From: CAZNNH01 sp964574335
GTDB lineage: Bacteria; Acidobacteriota; Vicinamibacteria; Fen-336
NCBI GenBank assembly: GCA_964574335.1
Contig: CAZNNH010000116.1
Location: forward strand, 1-19,704
Reading direction: 5' to 3'
Length of the DNA: 19,704 bases
The notes under the pieces are model-generated. The model ran no database searches and was not told the origin of the DNA. It worked only from the letters and a program-made list of their open reading frames with translations. Each line of letters starts with the position of its first letter. The stretch's first letter is position 1. Positions 11,487 through 18,651 of this stretch are shown here, piece after piece. Made by a program: the position numbers and the translations under genes.

Positions 11487-13045
11487 TCCCCGGCATCTCT
11501 CGCCTGGCACGGCTTCTGGCCGGCCGGGCTGCCGGCCCGGAGCCGCTTCGGCTTCGGGTCGAGGCCTCGGGTCCAATCGGGGACCTGGCCGTACCCAACG
11601 AGGGCGACGGCGCCTTCGATCTGGTGGAGGTCGAGGGCCGCCACTGTGTCACCCCGGCTCGGAGCTCGCACTACCTCTACTTCGTCCTCCCCGAGGCCTG
11701 GCGGCGCCAGCTCTCCGGCGGAGAAGACCTGTTCCTGGAGGTCGACTACGTCGGCGACGCCTACGGTCGGTTCCGGGTCCAGTATGCGGCCGTCGAGGGC
11801 GTGCCTCCGGAAGGCGGCCTCTATCAGCCGGCGGACCAGCTCTGGGACGGCCACGACCCGGGCCGGCAGCGCCTCCGGCGAGCGCTGTTCCCGCTGCGCC
11901 GCTTCGACCCGAAGAGGACCCAGAACCAAGGGGCCTCCTTCCGCATCGAGTTCCGAGAGGATGCGCGGGTGGCCGGCCTTCGCGTGTCGACCCATCCGCC
12001 GGCCGACATGGCCGAGGCCTTCCCCGCAACCGCCCCGCTCCCCGAGCTCAAGAAGCTCCCCGGGCGCTTCTACCCCATCAACTACCTGTTCATCGAGATC
12101 ACCAACGCCTGCAACTTCAAGTGCACTTGGTGCCCGGACGTCATCATGGAGCGCCGGCGCGGCTTCATGCCCAAGGAGCAGGTCTTCGTGCTGCTGGACG
12201 AGATCGCCCGGAAACGATCCTGGCTGGGGCCCCTGTACCCGGTGAAGCTGCACCAGATGGGAGAGCCGTTCCTGCACCCGGACCTGGTCCCGATCGTGGC
12301 CCGGGCCGAGAGCCTCGGGGTGGGGATCGAGCTCAACACCAACTGCGGCCTGATCACCGAGGAGCGCATCGACGGGCTGCTCCAGGCAGGTCTGACCCGC
12401 TTGATCCTCTCCTATCAGACGCCGGATGCGGTGTCGTTCAAGACCCGCAAGGCGCCGCGCCTGAAGTTCCCCGAGTACCGGGACAAGGTGCGCCTGGCGG
12501 TGGAGCGCAAGGTGGCCCTGAACGCCCGGACCCAGATCGAGATCGACATCATGAACACCAAGCACCAGAGCGATTTCCGGATCGTCAGCGAGGACGAGCA
12601 GGCGCTCGCCTTCCTGGAGGACTGGATCTCGTTCGCCGAGGAGCTCACGGCTCGCCACGGCCTGGAGCCGCGGCTCCACGACCGGGAGGCCTTGCGGTCT
12701 CGCGGCTTCCTGGACGCCGACGAGAACGGCAGCCGCTACACGCTCCTCGAAGGGGTGGACCTGATCTGGAAGCGCTGCCACACCTGGGGCAACGTGATCG
12801 GCCCGTACCAGCCGGCCCAGGACCCCAGCACCTACTGCCCCGCCCCCTACGAGCAGTTCGTGATCCAGGTCAACGGCGACGTGGCCACCTGCTGCACCGA
12901 CTACGAGGGGAAGACCACCACCGCCAACGTCTTCGCCGAGTCGATCGAGGCGATCTGGACCGGCGACCGCCTCACCCAGCGCAAGCAGGACATGCTGGAG
13001 GGCCGCCTGCTCGAGGTCTGCGCCAAGTGCCAGGGGCTCTTGTGA
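11483..13045 (+). CDS. Radical SAM/SPASM protein with an N-terminal beta-rich domain
   Basis: A 520-residue radical SAM enzyme of unknown substrate. Residues 1 to about 180 form a separate, beta-rich, Tyr/Phe/Arg-rich domain (SSHYLYFVLPEAWRR, DLFLEVDYVGDAYGRFRVQY, GASFRIEFREDARVAGLRV), reminiscent of galactose-binding-like or jelly-roll modules of surface glycan proteins. The radical SAM barrel starts at about 200 with IEITNACNFKCTWCPDVIME, where C210, C214 and C217 would bind the SAM [4Fe-4S] cluster; HQMGEPFLHPDLVPI fits the GGE-like strand. The C-terminal SPASM-like region has C432, C452, C470-C471 and C513-C516 (PYEQFVIQVNGDVATCCTDY, EVCAKC), enough for at least one auxiliary cluster. No small precursor peptide gene is adjacent. 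The start overlaps the lipoprotein stop. The superfamily call is firm; the reaction is unknown. Confidence 0.88.
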   Translation: MIPGISRLARLLAGRAAGPEPLRLRVEASGPIGDLAVPNEGDGAFDLVEVEGRHCVTPARSSHYLYFVLPEAWRRQLSGGEDLFLEVDYVGDAYGRFRVQYAAVEGVPPEGGLYQPADQLWDGHDPGRQRLRRALFPLRRFDPKRTQNQGASFRIEFREDARVAGLRVSTHPPADMAEAFPATAPLPELKKLPGRFYPINYLFIEITNACNFKCTWCPDVIMERRRGFMPKEQVFVLLDEIARKRSWLGPLYPVKLHQMGEPFLHPDLVPIVARAESLGVGIELNTNCGLITEERIDGLLQAGLTRLILSYQTPDAVSFKTRKAPRLKFPEYRDKVRLAVERKVALNARTQIEIDIMNTKHQSDFRIVSEDEQALAFLEDWISFAEELTARHGLEPRLHDREALRSRGFLDADENGSRYTLLEGVDLIWKRCHTWGNVIGPYQPAQDPSTYCPAPYEQFVIQVNGDVATCCTDYEGKTTTANVFAESIEAIWTGDRLTQRKQDMLEGRLLEVCAKCQGLL

Positions 13046-13055
13046 TCGCCTCCGG

Positions 13056-14474
13056 TCAGGGCGGGCACTCGTAGCCGGGGTCGAGGTAGCCCATCGCCTT
13101 GAGCCGTTCGCAGGCCGACCGTGTCATCGGAGCGGTCTCCGTCGACCGCCCTTCGACGAGCGCGGTGGTCCGCTCCCACTCGGCGTCGCGCTCGGCCTGG
13201 AACCGTTCCAGCTCGGCCTGAAGACGCTTGCGCTCCTCGGGCGTCGCCGCGCTCAGGTCGCGGGTCTCCCCCGGGTCGACGGACCGATCGTAGAGGCCGA
13301 GCCTCCGCCCGTTGTCGGTGGGCGTGGCCACCAGCTTGTAGCGTCGGTCCAGGACCCCGGTCAGGTTCCGCTCGTTGCCCGCGAACAGCCGCTCTCGGAA
13401 GACCGTCCCCCGGCCCTCGATCTCACGGAGCAGGCTGGCGCCGGCCAGCTCGGGCGGATAGGAGACCTTCACCGCGTCCAGGATGGTGGGCACGACGTCC
13501 AGGGTGGAGGCCAGGCTCGCGCTCCGACCGCCAGCCGGCGCGCCCGGCACCCGCACCACCAGCGGGACCCGCAGACAGGGATCGAACAGGTCCTCACCGT
13601 GATCGAAGTAGTAGTCGTGCTCGCCCAGGCTCTCGCCGTGGTCGGAGAGCAGCACGATCACGGTCCGGTCCCAGTCGCCGCTCTCGCGTAGCGCCTGCAG
13701 GACGCGGCCCACCTGATGGTCCACCGCGGCGATCTCCCCGTCGTACTGCGCCACGTAGTAGCCCAGCCGGTCCTCTCCCTCGGCCGCCCACTGCCTGGGG
13801 ATCCCGCCGTGGAGGCCGTTCACCACCGGCAGCGCCTCCCCCTGGCGAGATCGCTGGTCGAGGAAGGCGGTGTCGAACGGCGGCGGCGGCGTGTACGGCG
13901 TGTGCGGGTTCACGTAGTGAAGCCAGAGCAGGAAGGGGCGCTCCTTGTCCCTCTCCCGCAGGAAGCGGACGCCGTCCTCGGTGATGGCCCGGGTGCGGTC
14001 CATCTCGCTCTCGAGGGCGGGCTCCTCCCAGGTCTCGCGGTAGCGGTCGAAGCCCTTCCCGTAGCCCAGAGACGCCGCCACGTTGGGGTTGTCCACCACC
14101 GCCTCGGTCCGGTAGCCGGCCGCCCTCAGGACGCCGGCCAGGGTGGGGTTGAAGTCCAGGAGCTGCGGGTGCTTCTTGCTGTAGCCGTTCTGCGAAGGGA
14201 ACCGGCCGGTCAGCATCATCACGAAGCTGCCCCGCGTCTTGGGCCAGTAGGTGTAGGCCTGCTCGAACACGGTGCTGGCCCGCCCCAGGGCGTCGATGTG
14301 GGGGCTGGTGGCGCGGTCGTAGCCGTAGGTCCCGAGGTGGTCGGCCCGCAGCGTGTCGATGGTGATCAGCAGCACGTTGTCGGCGACGCCGGCCGCGACC
14401 GCCGGCTGCCCCGGACCGGGCGAGGCCTGGCAGCCCACCAGCAGCAACAGCGACAGGGCGGCCGGCGACCTCAT
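13056..14474 (-). CDS. Sulfatase/alkaline-phosphatase-fold lipoprotein lacking the formylglycine motif
   Basis: A 472-residue hydrolase or transferase of the sulfatase (alkaline phosphatase) superfamily. MRSPAALSLLLLVGC is a lipoprotein signal with Cys15. Metal-site motifs are present: NVLLITIDTLRADHLGTYGY (Asp40), LHYVNPHTPYTPP and LSDHGESLGEHDYYFDHGED. Classical sulfatases have C/S-x-P-x-R ahead of LTGR. Here the sequence is WPKTRGSFVMMLTGRFPSQN, and Thr80 falls exactly where the Cys would be. The following Pro and Arg are Gly and Phe. A formylglycine sulfatase is therefore unlikely; a Thr nucleophile, as in LtaS/EptA-type phosphotransferases, is plausible. A charged helical tail (about 410-455) ends the protein. 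The start ATG overlaps the tsaE stop by 4 bases. The frame stays open upstream, but the lipoprotein signal fixes this start. The gene converges on the radical SAM gene with only 10 bases between stops. Confidence 0.85.
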   Translation of the reverse strand: MRSPAALSLLLLVGCQASPGPGQPAVAAGVADNVLLITIDTLRADHLGTYGYDRATSPHIDALGRASTVFEQAYTYWPKTRGSFVMMLTGRFPSQNGYSKKHPQLLDFNPTLAGVLRAAGYRTEAVVDNPNVAASLGYGKGFDRYRETWEEPALESEMDRTRAITEDGVRFLRERDKERPFLLWLHYVNPHTPYTPPPPFDTAFLDQRSRQGEALPVVNGLHGGIPRQWAAEGEDRLGYYVAQYDGEIAAVDHQVGRVLQALRESGDWDRTVIVLLSDHGESLGEHDYYFDHGEDLFDPCLRVPLVVRVPGAPAGGRSASLASTLDVVPTILDAVKVSYPPELAGASLLREIEGRGTVFRERLFAGNERNLTGVLDRRYKLVATPTDNGRRLGLYDRSVDPGETRDLSAATPEERKRLQAELERFQAERDAEWERTTALVEGRSTETAPMTRSACERLKAMGYLDPGYECPP

Positions 14475-14908
14475 GCGGCCTTCTTCCCCCAGCCGTCGAG
14501 GACCACCCGGCGCTGGTCCTCGCCCAGGTGCTCGAGCCCGACCCGGCGCACCTTGTCCCACGCCACCGCGGACAGCCGCTCGGCCCATTCCACGGCCAGC
14601 ACGCCGTCCTCGCCCGGCAGCTCGGCGAGCTCCAGCTCGAGGTCCACGTCCACCGCGTCCAGCCGATACAGGTCGGCGTGGTGCAGCCGGAGCCGGCCCG
14701 GATAGGCGGTGAGCAGCACGAAGGTCGGGCTGCTCACCCGCTCCGGATCGACGCCGAGGCCACGAGCCAGGCCGCGGACGAAGACCGTCTTGCCGCAGCC
14801 CAGCTCGCCGCTCAGCAGCACCACCTCGCCGCCACGGAGGCTTCCCCCGAGCCGCTCGGCCAGGGCCAGCGTCTCGAGCTCCGAGCGGGTCACGACGTCC
14901 TCAGCCAC
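14471..14908 (-). CDS. tsaE: tRNA threonylcarbamoyladenosine biosynthesis ATPase TsaE
   Basis: P-loop ATPase that works with TsaB and TsaD to place threonylcarbamoyl on A37 of ANN-decoding tRNAs. The 145-residue protein shows Walker A LLSGELGCGKTVFVRGLARG, the family motif VSSPTFVLLTAYPG, HHADLYRLD, and LAVEWAERL near the end. The usual GDLGAGKT reads GELGCGKT, a conservative change. Start GTG 14908 overlaps the end of the epimerase/dehydratase gene by 8 bases. A GGGGGAG lies 9 bases upstream, and the chosen start gives the normal family length; an upstream in-frame start would add about 38 unrelated residues. The stop overlaps the next start (ATGA). Pairing with an NnrD/NnrE fusion is a common bacterial arrangement. 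Confidence 0.93.
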   Translation of the reverse strand: MAEDVVTRSELETLALAERLGGSLRGGEVVLLSGELGCGKTVFVRGLARGLGVDPERVSSPTFVLLTAYPGRLRLHHADLYRLDAVDVDLELELAELPGEDGVLAVEWAERLSAVAWDKVRRVGLEHLGEDQRRVVLDGWGKKAA

Positions 14909-16466
14909 GGCCCTCGTCTCCCCCCACAGACAAGACCGCCCCGGGCAGCTCGGCCAGCAGGTCCCCGGCCACCAGCGAGTGCGTCCCGCGTCCGTCGCGG
15001 GCCCGATCGCCGGCGAGCCCATGCACGTAGACGCCGGCGGCGGCGGCAGAAAACGGATCCTGGCCGCAGGCCAGCAGGGCGCCGATCAGGCCGGCCAACA
15101 CGTCACCGGTACCGCCGGTGGCCATCCCGGGGTTGCCGGTCGGGTTCACGGCCGCCCGACCGTCGGGCTCGGCGATCAAGGTCGCTTGCCCCTTGAGCAG
15201 CACCACCGACCGGCACCGGGCCGAAAGCTCGCGGACCACCTCCAGGCGCCGTGAGAGCACCTCTCGGGTCGAGGTGCCGACCAGGCGCGCCATCTCGCCC
15301 GGGTGAGGGGTGAGCACGGTGGCGGCCGGACGCGTGGCGAGGCAGCTCGCCCGATCCGGGCCCATCGGCGAGAGCAGGTTCAGCCCGTCGGCATCCACCA
15401 GAAGCGGTACCGGGCAGCTCTCGACGAAGCCCTCCACGAACCTGCGGGTCGAGGCGCTCTGGCCCAGCCCCGGCCCGAGCACGGCCGCGGTCCGACTCCC
15501 GGCCAGAGCCAGGGCCCGTTCCAGCGCCTTTTCGTCCAGGCCGCCGTCCTCGGCGACCGGCAGCGGCTCTGTCATCAGCTCGGGCCGGCCGGCCGCCACC
15601 ATCGGCAGCGCGGGCGCCGGCGTCGCCACCGTGACCAGGCCGGCGCCGCCCAGCAGACCCGCGGTCCCGGCCAGCACCGCCGCCCCGGTCTTCCCCACCG
15701 AGCCCGCCACCACCAGCAGGTGCCCGAGGTCGCCCTTGTGGGCGCCCGGCCGGGGCGGCGGGAAGGCCCGCCCGGCGTCGGCGCTCTCCAGCAGGAACAG
15801 GCACGTCCCGACGTCCTGGAGCACGGCCTCGGGGACGCCGATGTCCACCACCACCACCTCGCCCACCCGGTCGCAGGCCGGCGGCAGCACGTGGCCGCGC
15901 TTCCGGGCCGCGAAGGTGACGGTCAGCGCTGCCCGGACCGTCTCCCACGGGACGTCCGCCTCGTCGGAGGGGACGCCGGACGGGAGGTCGACGGCCACCA
16001 CCCGCGCCGGGCCCACCCTCGCCAGGTCACGGATCAGGGTGTCCACCAGGCCCTCCGGGGCGCGGTTCAGCCCGGTGCCGAGCAAGGCATCGACGATCAC
16101 GTCGGCGCCCAGCACGCGGTCGCGGTGGCGCTCCCACGACGCCTCGTTGGCCAGCTCCGTGACCACTCCCCCCGAGCGCAGCAGCGCGCCGAGGTGCAGG
16201 GCGGCGTCGCCCTTGACGTCCGCACGAGCGCCGACCAGATACGTCTCGGCGGAGCCGAGCCGGCGGGCCACCACGAAGCCATCGCCGCCGTTGTTGCCCC
16301 GCCCGCACAGGATGGCCACCCGGGCCGCCTGCGGGTAGCGCGCCTTCAGCCACCGGGCCACGCCGGCCCCGGCGTTCTCCATCAGGACCGCTCCGGGCAG
16401 GCCGATCTCCTCGATGGTGCGGCGGTCGGCCTCGCGCATCTCGGCGGCGGTCAGGACGGGGAGCAC
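14901..16466 (-). CDS. nnr: Bifunctional NAD(P)H-hydrate epimerase / ADP-dependent NAD(P)H-hydrate dehydratase
   Basis: Repairs hydrated NADH and NADPH. The N-terminal YjeF_N domain (about 1-215) epimerises R- and S-NAD(P)HX, and the C-terminal ribokinase-like domain (about 225-515) dehydrates S-NAD(P)HX using ADP. Seen: LTAAEMREADRRTIEEIGLP, MENAGAGVARW, ILCGRGNNGGDGFVVARRLG, VIVDALLGTGLNR and VVAVDLPSGVPSD in the first domain. The second has KGDLGHLLVVAGSVGKTGAA, LGPGLGQS, LTPHPGEMARLVG and GNPGMATGGTGDVLAGLIGA with catalytic Asp455. The length (521 aa) is normal for the fusion. The start is a GTG at 16466 with no strong ribosome-binding site; the family begins at this point. It lies 18 bases after uppP and overlaps tsaE by 8 bases. 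Confidence 0.95.
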   Translation of the reverse strand: MLPVLTAAEMREADRRTIEEIGLPGAVLMENAGAGVARWLKARYPQAARVAILCGRGNNGGDGFVVARRLGSAETYLVGARADVKGDAALHLGALLRSGGVVTELANEASWERHRDRVLGADVIVDALLGTGLNRAPEGLVDTLIRDLARVGPARVVAVDLPSGVPSDEADVPWETVRAALTVTFAARKRGHVLPPACDRVGEVVVVDIGVPEAVLQDVGTCLFLLESADAGRAFPPPRPGAHKGDLGHLLVVAGSVGKTGAAVLAGTAGLLGGAGLVTVATPAPALPMVAAGRPELMTEPLPVAEDGGLDEKALERALALAGSRTAAVLGPGLGQSASTRRFVEGFVESCPVPLLVDADGLNLLSPMGPDRASCLATRPAATVLTPHPGEMARLVGTSTREVLSRRLEVVRELSARCRSVVLLKGQATLIAEPDGRAAVNPTGNPGMATGGTGDVLAGLIGALLACGQDPFSAAAAGVYVHGLAGDRARDGRGTHSLVAGDLLAELPGAVLSVGGDEGRG

Positions 16467-16484
16467 GCTCTGACTGTACCGCAG

Positions 16485-17291
16485 CTAGCTCGAGCGGGCC
16501 AAGAGCACCAGCAGCGTGACCGCCGCCAGCGCCACCCGGTAGTAGACGAAGGGACGGTAGTCACGGGTGCTGACGTAGCGCAGCAGGAAGCGGATGCTGG
16601 CCAGCCCGACCACGGCTGCCGCCGTCATCCCGAGCAGCGTCGCCGTCACGTGGCCGGAGCCGAACAGGTGCGGGAGCTTGTACAGGGCCGCGCCCAGGAT
16701 GATGGGGGTGGCCAGGAGGAAGCTGAAGCGGGCCGAGTCGGTGCGCCGGTAGCCGAGCAGCAGGGCCATGGTGATGGTCGCCCCGGAGCGGGAGACTCCG
16801 GGGATCACGGCCACCGCCTGGGCGCACCCGATGGCCAGGGCGTGCCACCACGTCATCTCCGGGACCTCCCGAACGTGGCGCGCCAGGCGATCGGCGGCGT
16901 ACAGGCCGGCTCCCATCAGGGTCAGCGAGACAGCCACCAGCAGGGGGGCCCGGAGGGTGGTCTCGGCCCACTCGTCGAGCAGCAGGCCAGCCACCCCGCC
17001 CGGCACCGAGGCCAGGGCGATCTGCCACAGCAGGCGCGCCTCGGGCTCGGCGAAGGGGTGGCCCTTCAGGGTCCCGCGCACGGCGCTGGTCAACAGCCGC
17101 TGCCAGTCGCCGGCGAACGCCACCAGCACCGCCACCAGCGTGCCGAGATGGAGAGCGACATCGAACGACAGCGTCTGGTCGGGCCAGCCCAGGAACCAGG
17201 GGAACAGGATCAGGTGGCCGGAGCTGCTGATGGGCAGGAACTCGCCGAGACCCTGAAGGATACCGAGGGCGACCGCGTGAGCGAAGCTCAT
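16485..17291 (-). CDS. uppP: Undecaprenyl-diphosphatase UppP (BacA)
   Basis: Membrane enzyme that removes a phosphate from undecaprenyl diphosphate, recycling the lipid carrier for peptidoglycan and surface polysaccharides; high expression is known to raise bacitracin resistance. The 268-residue protein is strongly hydrophobic, with about seven or eight membrane segments. It has both active-site motifs: QGLGEFLPISSSGHL (Glu17, Ser22-24, His26) and VIPGVSRSGATITMALLLGY (PGVSRSG 164-170). Length is normal. ATG 17291 has GAGG 5 bases upstream and gives the standard N-terminus. It is the first gene of a four-gene minus-strand group and diverges from the aminotransferase gene across 60 bases. Confidence 0.96.
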   Translation of the reverse strand: MSFAHAVALGILQGLGEFLPISSSGHLILFPWFLGWPDQTLSFDVALHLGTLVAVLVAFAGDWQRLLTSAVRGTLKGHPFAEPEARLLWQIALASVPGGVAGLLLDEWAETTLRAPLLVAVSLTLMGAGLYAADRLARHVREVPEMTWWHALAIGCAQAVAVIPGVSRSGATITMALLLGYRRTDSARFSFLLATPIILGAALYKLPHLFGSGHVTATLLGMTAAAVVGLASIRFLLRYVSTRDYRPFVYYRVALAAVTLLVLLARSS

Positions 17292-17351
17292 CCGAGCCTC
17301 GCCGGGAGGGGCCTCGGCCGCCGCGCCACCGCTGTGCTATTTTCTCGAGAC
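17292..17351. promoter_or_regulatory. Divergent promoter region between uppP and the aminotransferase gene
   Basis: These 60 bases must hold start signals for both directions unless they lie inside the genes. The only AT-rich island is GCTATTTTCTCGAGA. On the plus strand TATTTT (17338-17343) lies 8 bases before the ATG at 17352, which fits a -10 box of a leaderless transcript. No good -35 was found on either strand. Confidence 0.4.
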
Positions 17352-18239
17352 ATGGGCTCGCTGGCCTCCCTGGACGGTGAGATCGTTCCCCTGGCGGAGG
17401 CGAAGGTCTCGGTGCTGGACACCGGCTTCACCTTCGGAGACAGCGTCTACGAGACGCTTCGGACGTACCGGGGCGCGGCCTTCGCCGTGGATCGCCACCT
17501 GGTCCGGCTCCGGGCATCCGCCGCGCGCCTGGGCATCGACATCCCGCTGGCCGACTCAGCGCTCCGGCAGCGCCTCGACGAGCTGCTCACGAAGGCCGCC
17601 AACCCGGAATCATACATCCGGTGGATCACAAGCCGCGGCGTCGGCGACCTGTCCTACCGCTTCGATCGGGTCCGGGGGCCGACGGTGGTGATGGTGGTCA
17701 AGCCGCTCGATCCGCTCCCGGAGAGCCACCACCGAGACGGTGTCCCGGTCTCCGTCGTGGGGATCCGCCGGAACCCGCCGCGGGCCCTGGACCCGGCCAT
17801 CAAGTCCTGCAACCTGCTGAACAACGTCCTCGCGACCCGGGAGGCGCAGGCTCGGGGGGCCGCCGAGGCGATCCTGCTGAACGCCGAGGACCAGATCGCC
17901 GAGGGGGCCGGCTCCAACGTCTTCCTGGCGCGGGAAGGCGAGCTTCTGACCCCCCCGCTCGAGGCGGGGATCCTCTCCGGGATCACCCGGGCGCTGGTGA
18001 TCGAGCTGGCCCGCGGTCGGGGCCACACGGTCCGGGAGGTGCCGCTGGATCCCGCCGACCCGACCCAGGCCGACGAGGCCTTCTTGACCAGCACGCTCAA
18101 GGAGCTGCTCCCCATCGCCACCGTGGACGGCCAGCCGGTCGGGAACGGCCGCCCCGGCCCGCTCTCCCGCGAGCTGCTCGAGGCCTATCGGGCCTTTGCG
18201 CTCAGGGAGTGCGGGGCCGGCTCCCGAACTTCGGATTGA
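17352..18239 (+). CDS. Class IV PLP-dependent aminotransferase (branched-chain / D-amino acid / aminodeoxychorismate lyase family)
   Basis: A 295-residue fold-type IV PLP enzyme. Seen: the N-terminal VSVLDTGFTFGDSVYETLRT, RHLVRLRASAARLGI, the PLP lysine K151 in DPAIKSCNLLNNVLATREA, EGAGSNVFLAREGELLTPPL with the Glu that contacts the PLP nitrogen, AGILSGITRALVIELA, and DEAFLTSTLKELLPI. These motifs are shared by IlvE, D-alanine aminotransferase and PabC, and the substrate cannot be decided from them alone. The length fits IlvE or DAT somewhat better than PabC, which is usually shorter. ATG 17352 matches the family N-terminus. No ribosome-binding site precedes it, and TATTTT lies 8 bases upstream, so the message may be leaderless. 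It has no pathway partner nearby. Confidence 0.92.
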   Translation: MGSLASLDGEIVPLAEAKVSVLDTGFTFGDSVYETLRTYRGAAFAVDRHLVRLRASAARLGIDIPLADSALRQRLDELLTKAANPESYIRWITSRGVGDLSYRFDRVRGPTVVMVVKPLDPLPESHHRDGVPVSVVGIRRNPPRALDPAIKSCNLLNNVLATREAQARGAAEAILLNAEDQIAEGAGSNVFLAREGELLTPPLEAGILSGITRALVIELARGRGHTVREVPLDPADPTQADEAFLTSTLKELLPIATVDGQPVGNGRPGPLSRELLEAYRAFALRECGAGSRTSD

Positions 18240-18432
18240 CCTTCCCCATCGGACCGGTCTTCGAGTCGACAGCGTCGAGCGTCGTTCGATGGCCCCGAGT
18301 TCGCCGGCCTTCTCGAGCCGCCGCGCGATCGAGCATGCCCATCTCGCTGCGATCTTCCAGACCCGCCAGAAGATCCGAGAGCAGTCGCCCACCTGACCGA
18401 TTCCCCTTGATGTCGACCGCCGCCCCGTCGCG

Positions 18433-18444
18433 TAAGATACGGGT
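18433..18444 (+). promoter_or_regulatory. Candidate -10 box for a leaderless antitoxin message
   Basis: TAAGAT at 18433-18438 lies six bases before the antitoxin ATG (18445), the spacing expected when transcription starts at or near the start codon. TTGATG at 18407-18412 is 20 bases away, too far for an ordinary -35. There is no clear ribosome-binding site. The rest of 18240-18444 holds no gene I can recognise. Confidence 0.35.
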
Positions 18445-18651
18445 ATGAGCAGGGAGACCGCACAAGAGCAGGTGCTCATCGAGAAGATTCGGAGCCTTCC
18501 TCCCGGGAAGGCCGCCGAGGTGGAGGCGTTCGTCGATTCCCTCGCCCAGCGAGACGACGCCCGGCTGACTCGGGCCGCGAGCCGCCTCTCGCAAGAGGCA
18601 TTCGAGAAGATCTGGGACAACCCCGAGGATGCCATCTACGACGACCTCTAG
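18445..18651 (+). CDS. Type II antitoxin, small acidic DUF2281-like protein
   Basis: A 68-residue acidic protein lying just ahead of, and overlapping by 23 bases, a MazF/PemK-type toxin. It shows LIEKIRSLPPGKAAEVEAFV near the N-terminus and ends DNPEDAIYDDL. Both features recur, from my memory of such loci, in small antitoxins paired with PemK/MazF toxins. The N-terminal part would be the dimer or DNA-binding portion and the acidic C-terminus the toxin-binding tail. It probably represses its own promoter with the toxin. There is no ribosome-binding site; TAAGAT sits six bases upstream. Assignment rests on position, size and these two motifs; no experimental homologue can be named. Confidence 0.8.
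   Translation: MSRETAQEQVLIEKIRSLPPGKAAEVEAFVDSLAQRDDARLTRAASRLSQEAFEKIWDNPEDAIYDDL

Noticed and set aside
9127..12781. Long minus-strand open frames opposite guaB and the radical SAM gene
   Set aside because: These are shadows of strong plus-strand genes in GC-rich DNA, with no start signals or motifs.
11483..14474. Radical SAM protein as an anaerobic sulfatase-maturating enzyme for the neighbouring sulfatase-like gene
   Set aside because: The sulfatase-like protein has no Cys or Ser in a C/S-x-P-x-R motif to convert. The genes are convergent, not cotranscribed.
15303..17351. Very long plus-strand open frame running into the aminotransferase gene
   Set aside because: It is antisense to the nnr and uppP genes, whose motifs are unmistakable. 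Its translation is His/Gln/Arg/Gly-rich low-complexity sequence of the kind GC-rich DNA produces. The aminotransferase family starts at 17352.
18240..18444. Possible small gene between the aminotransferase and the antitoxin
   Set aside because: Open frames exist on both strands, but none has a convincing start, codon bias or recognisable motif.
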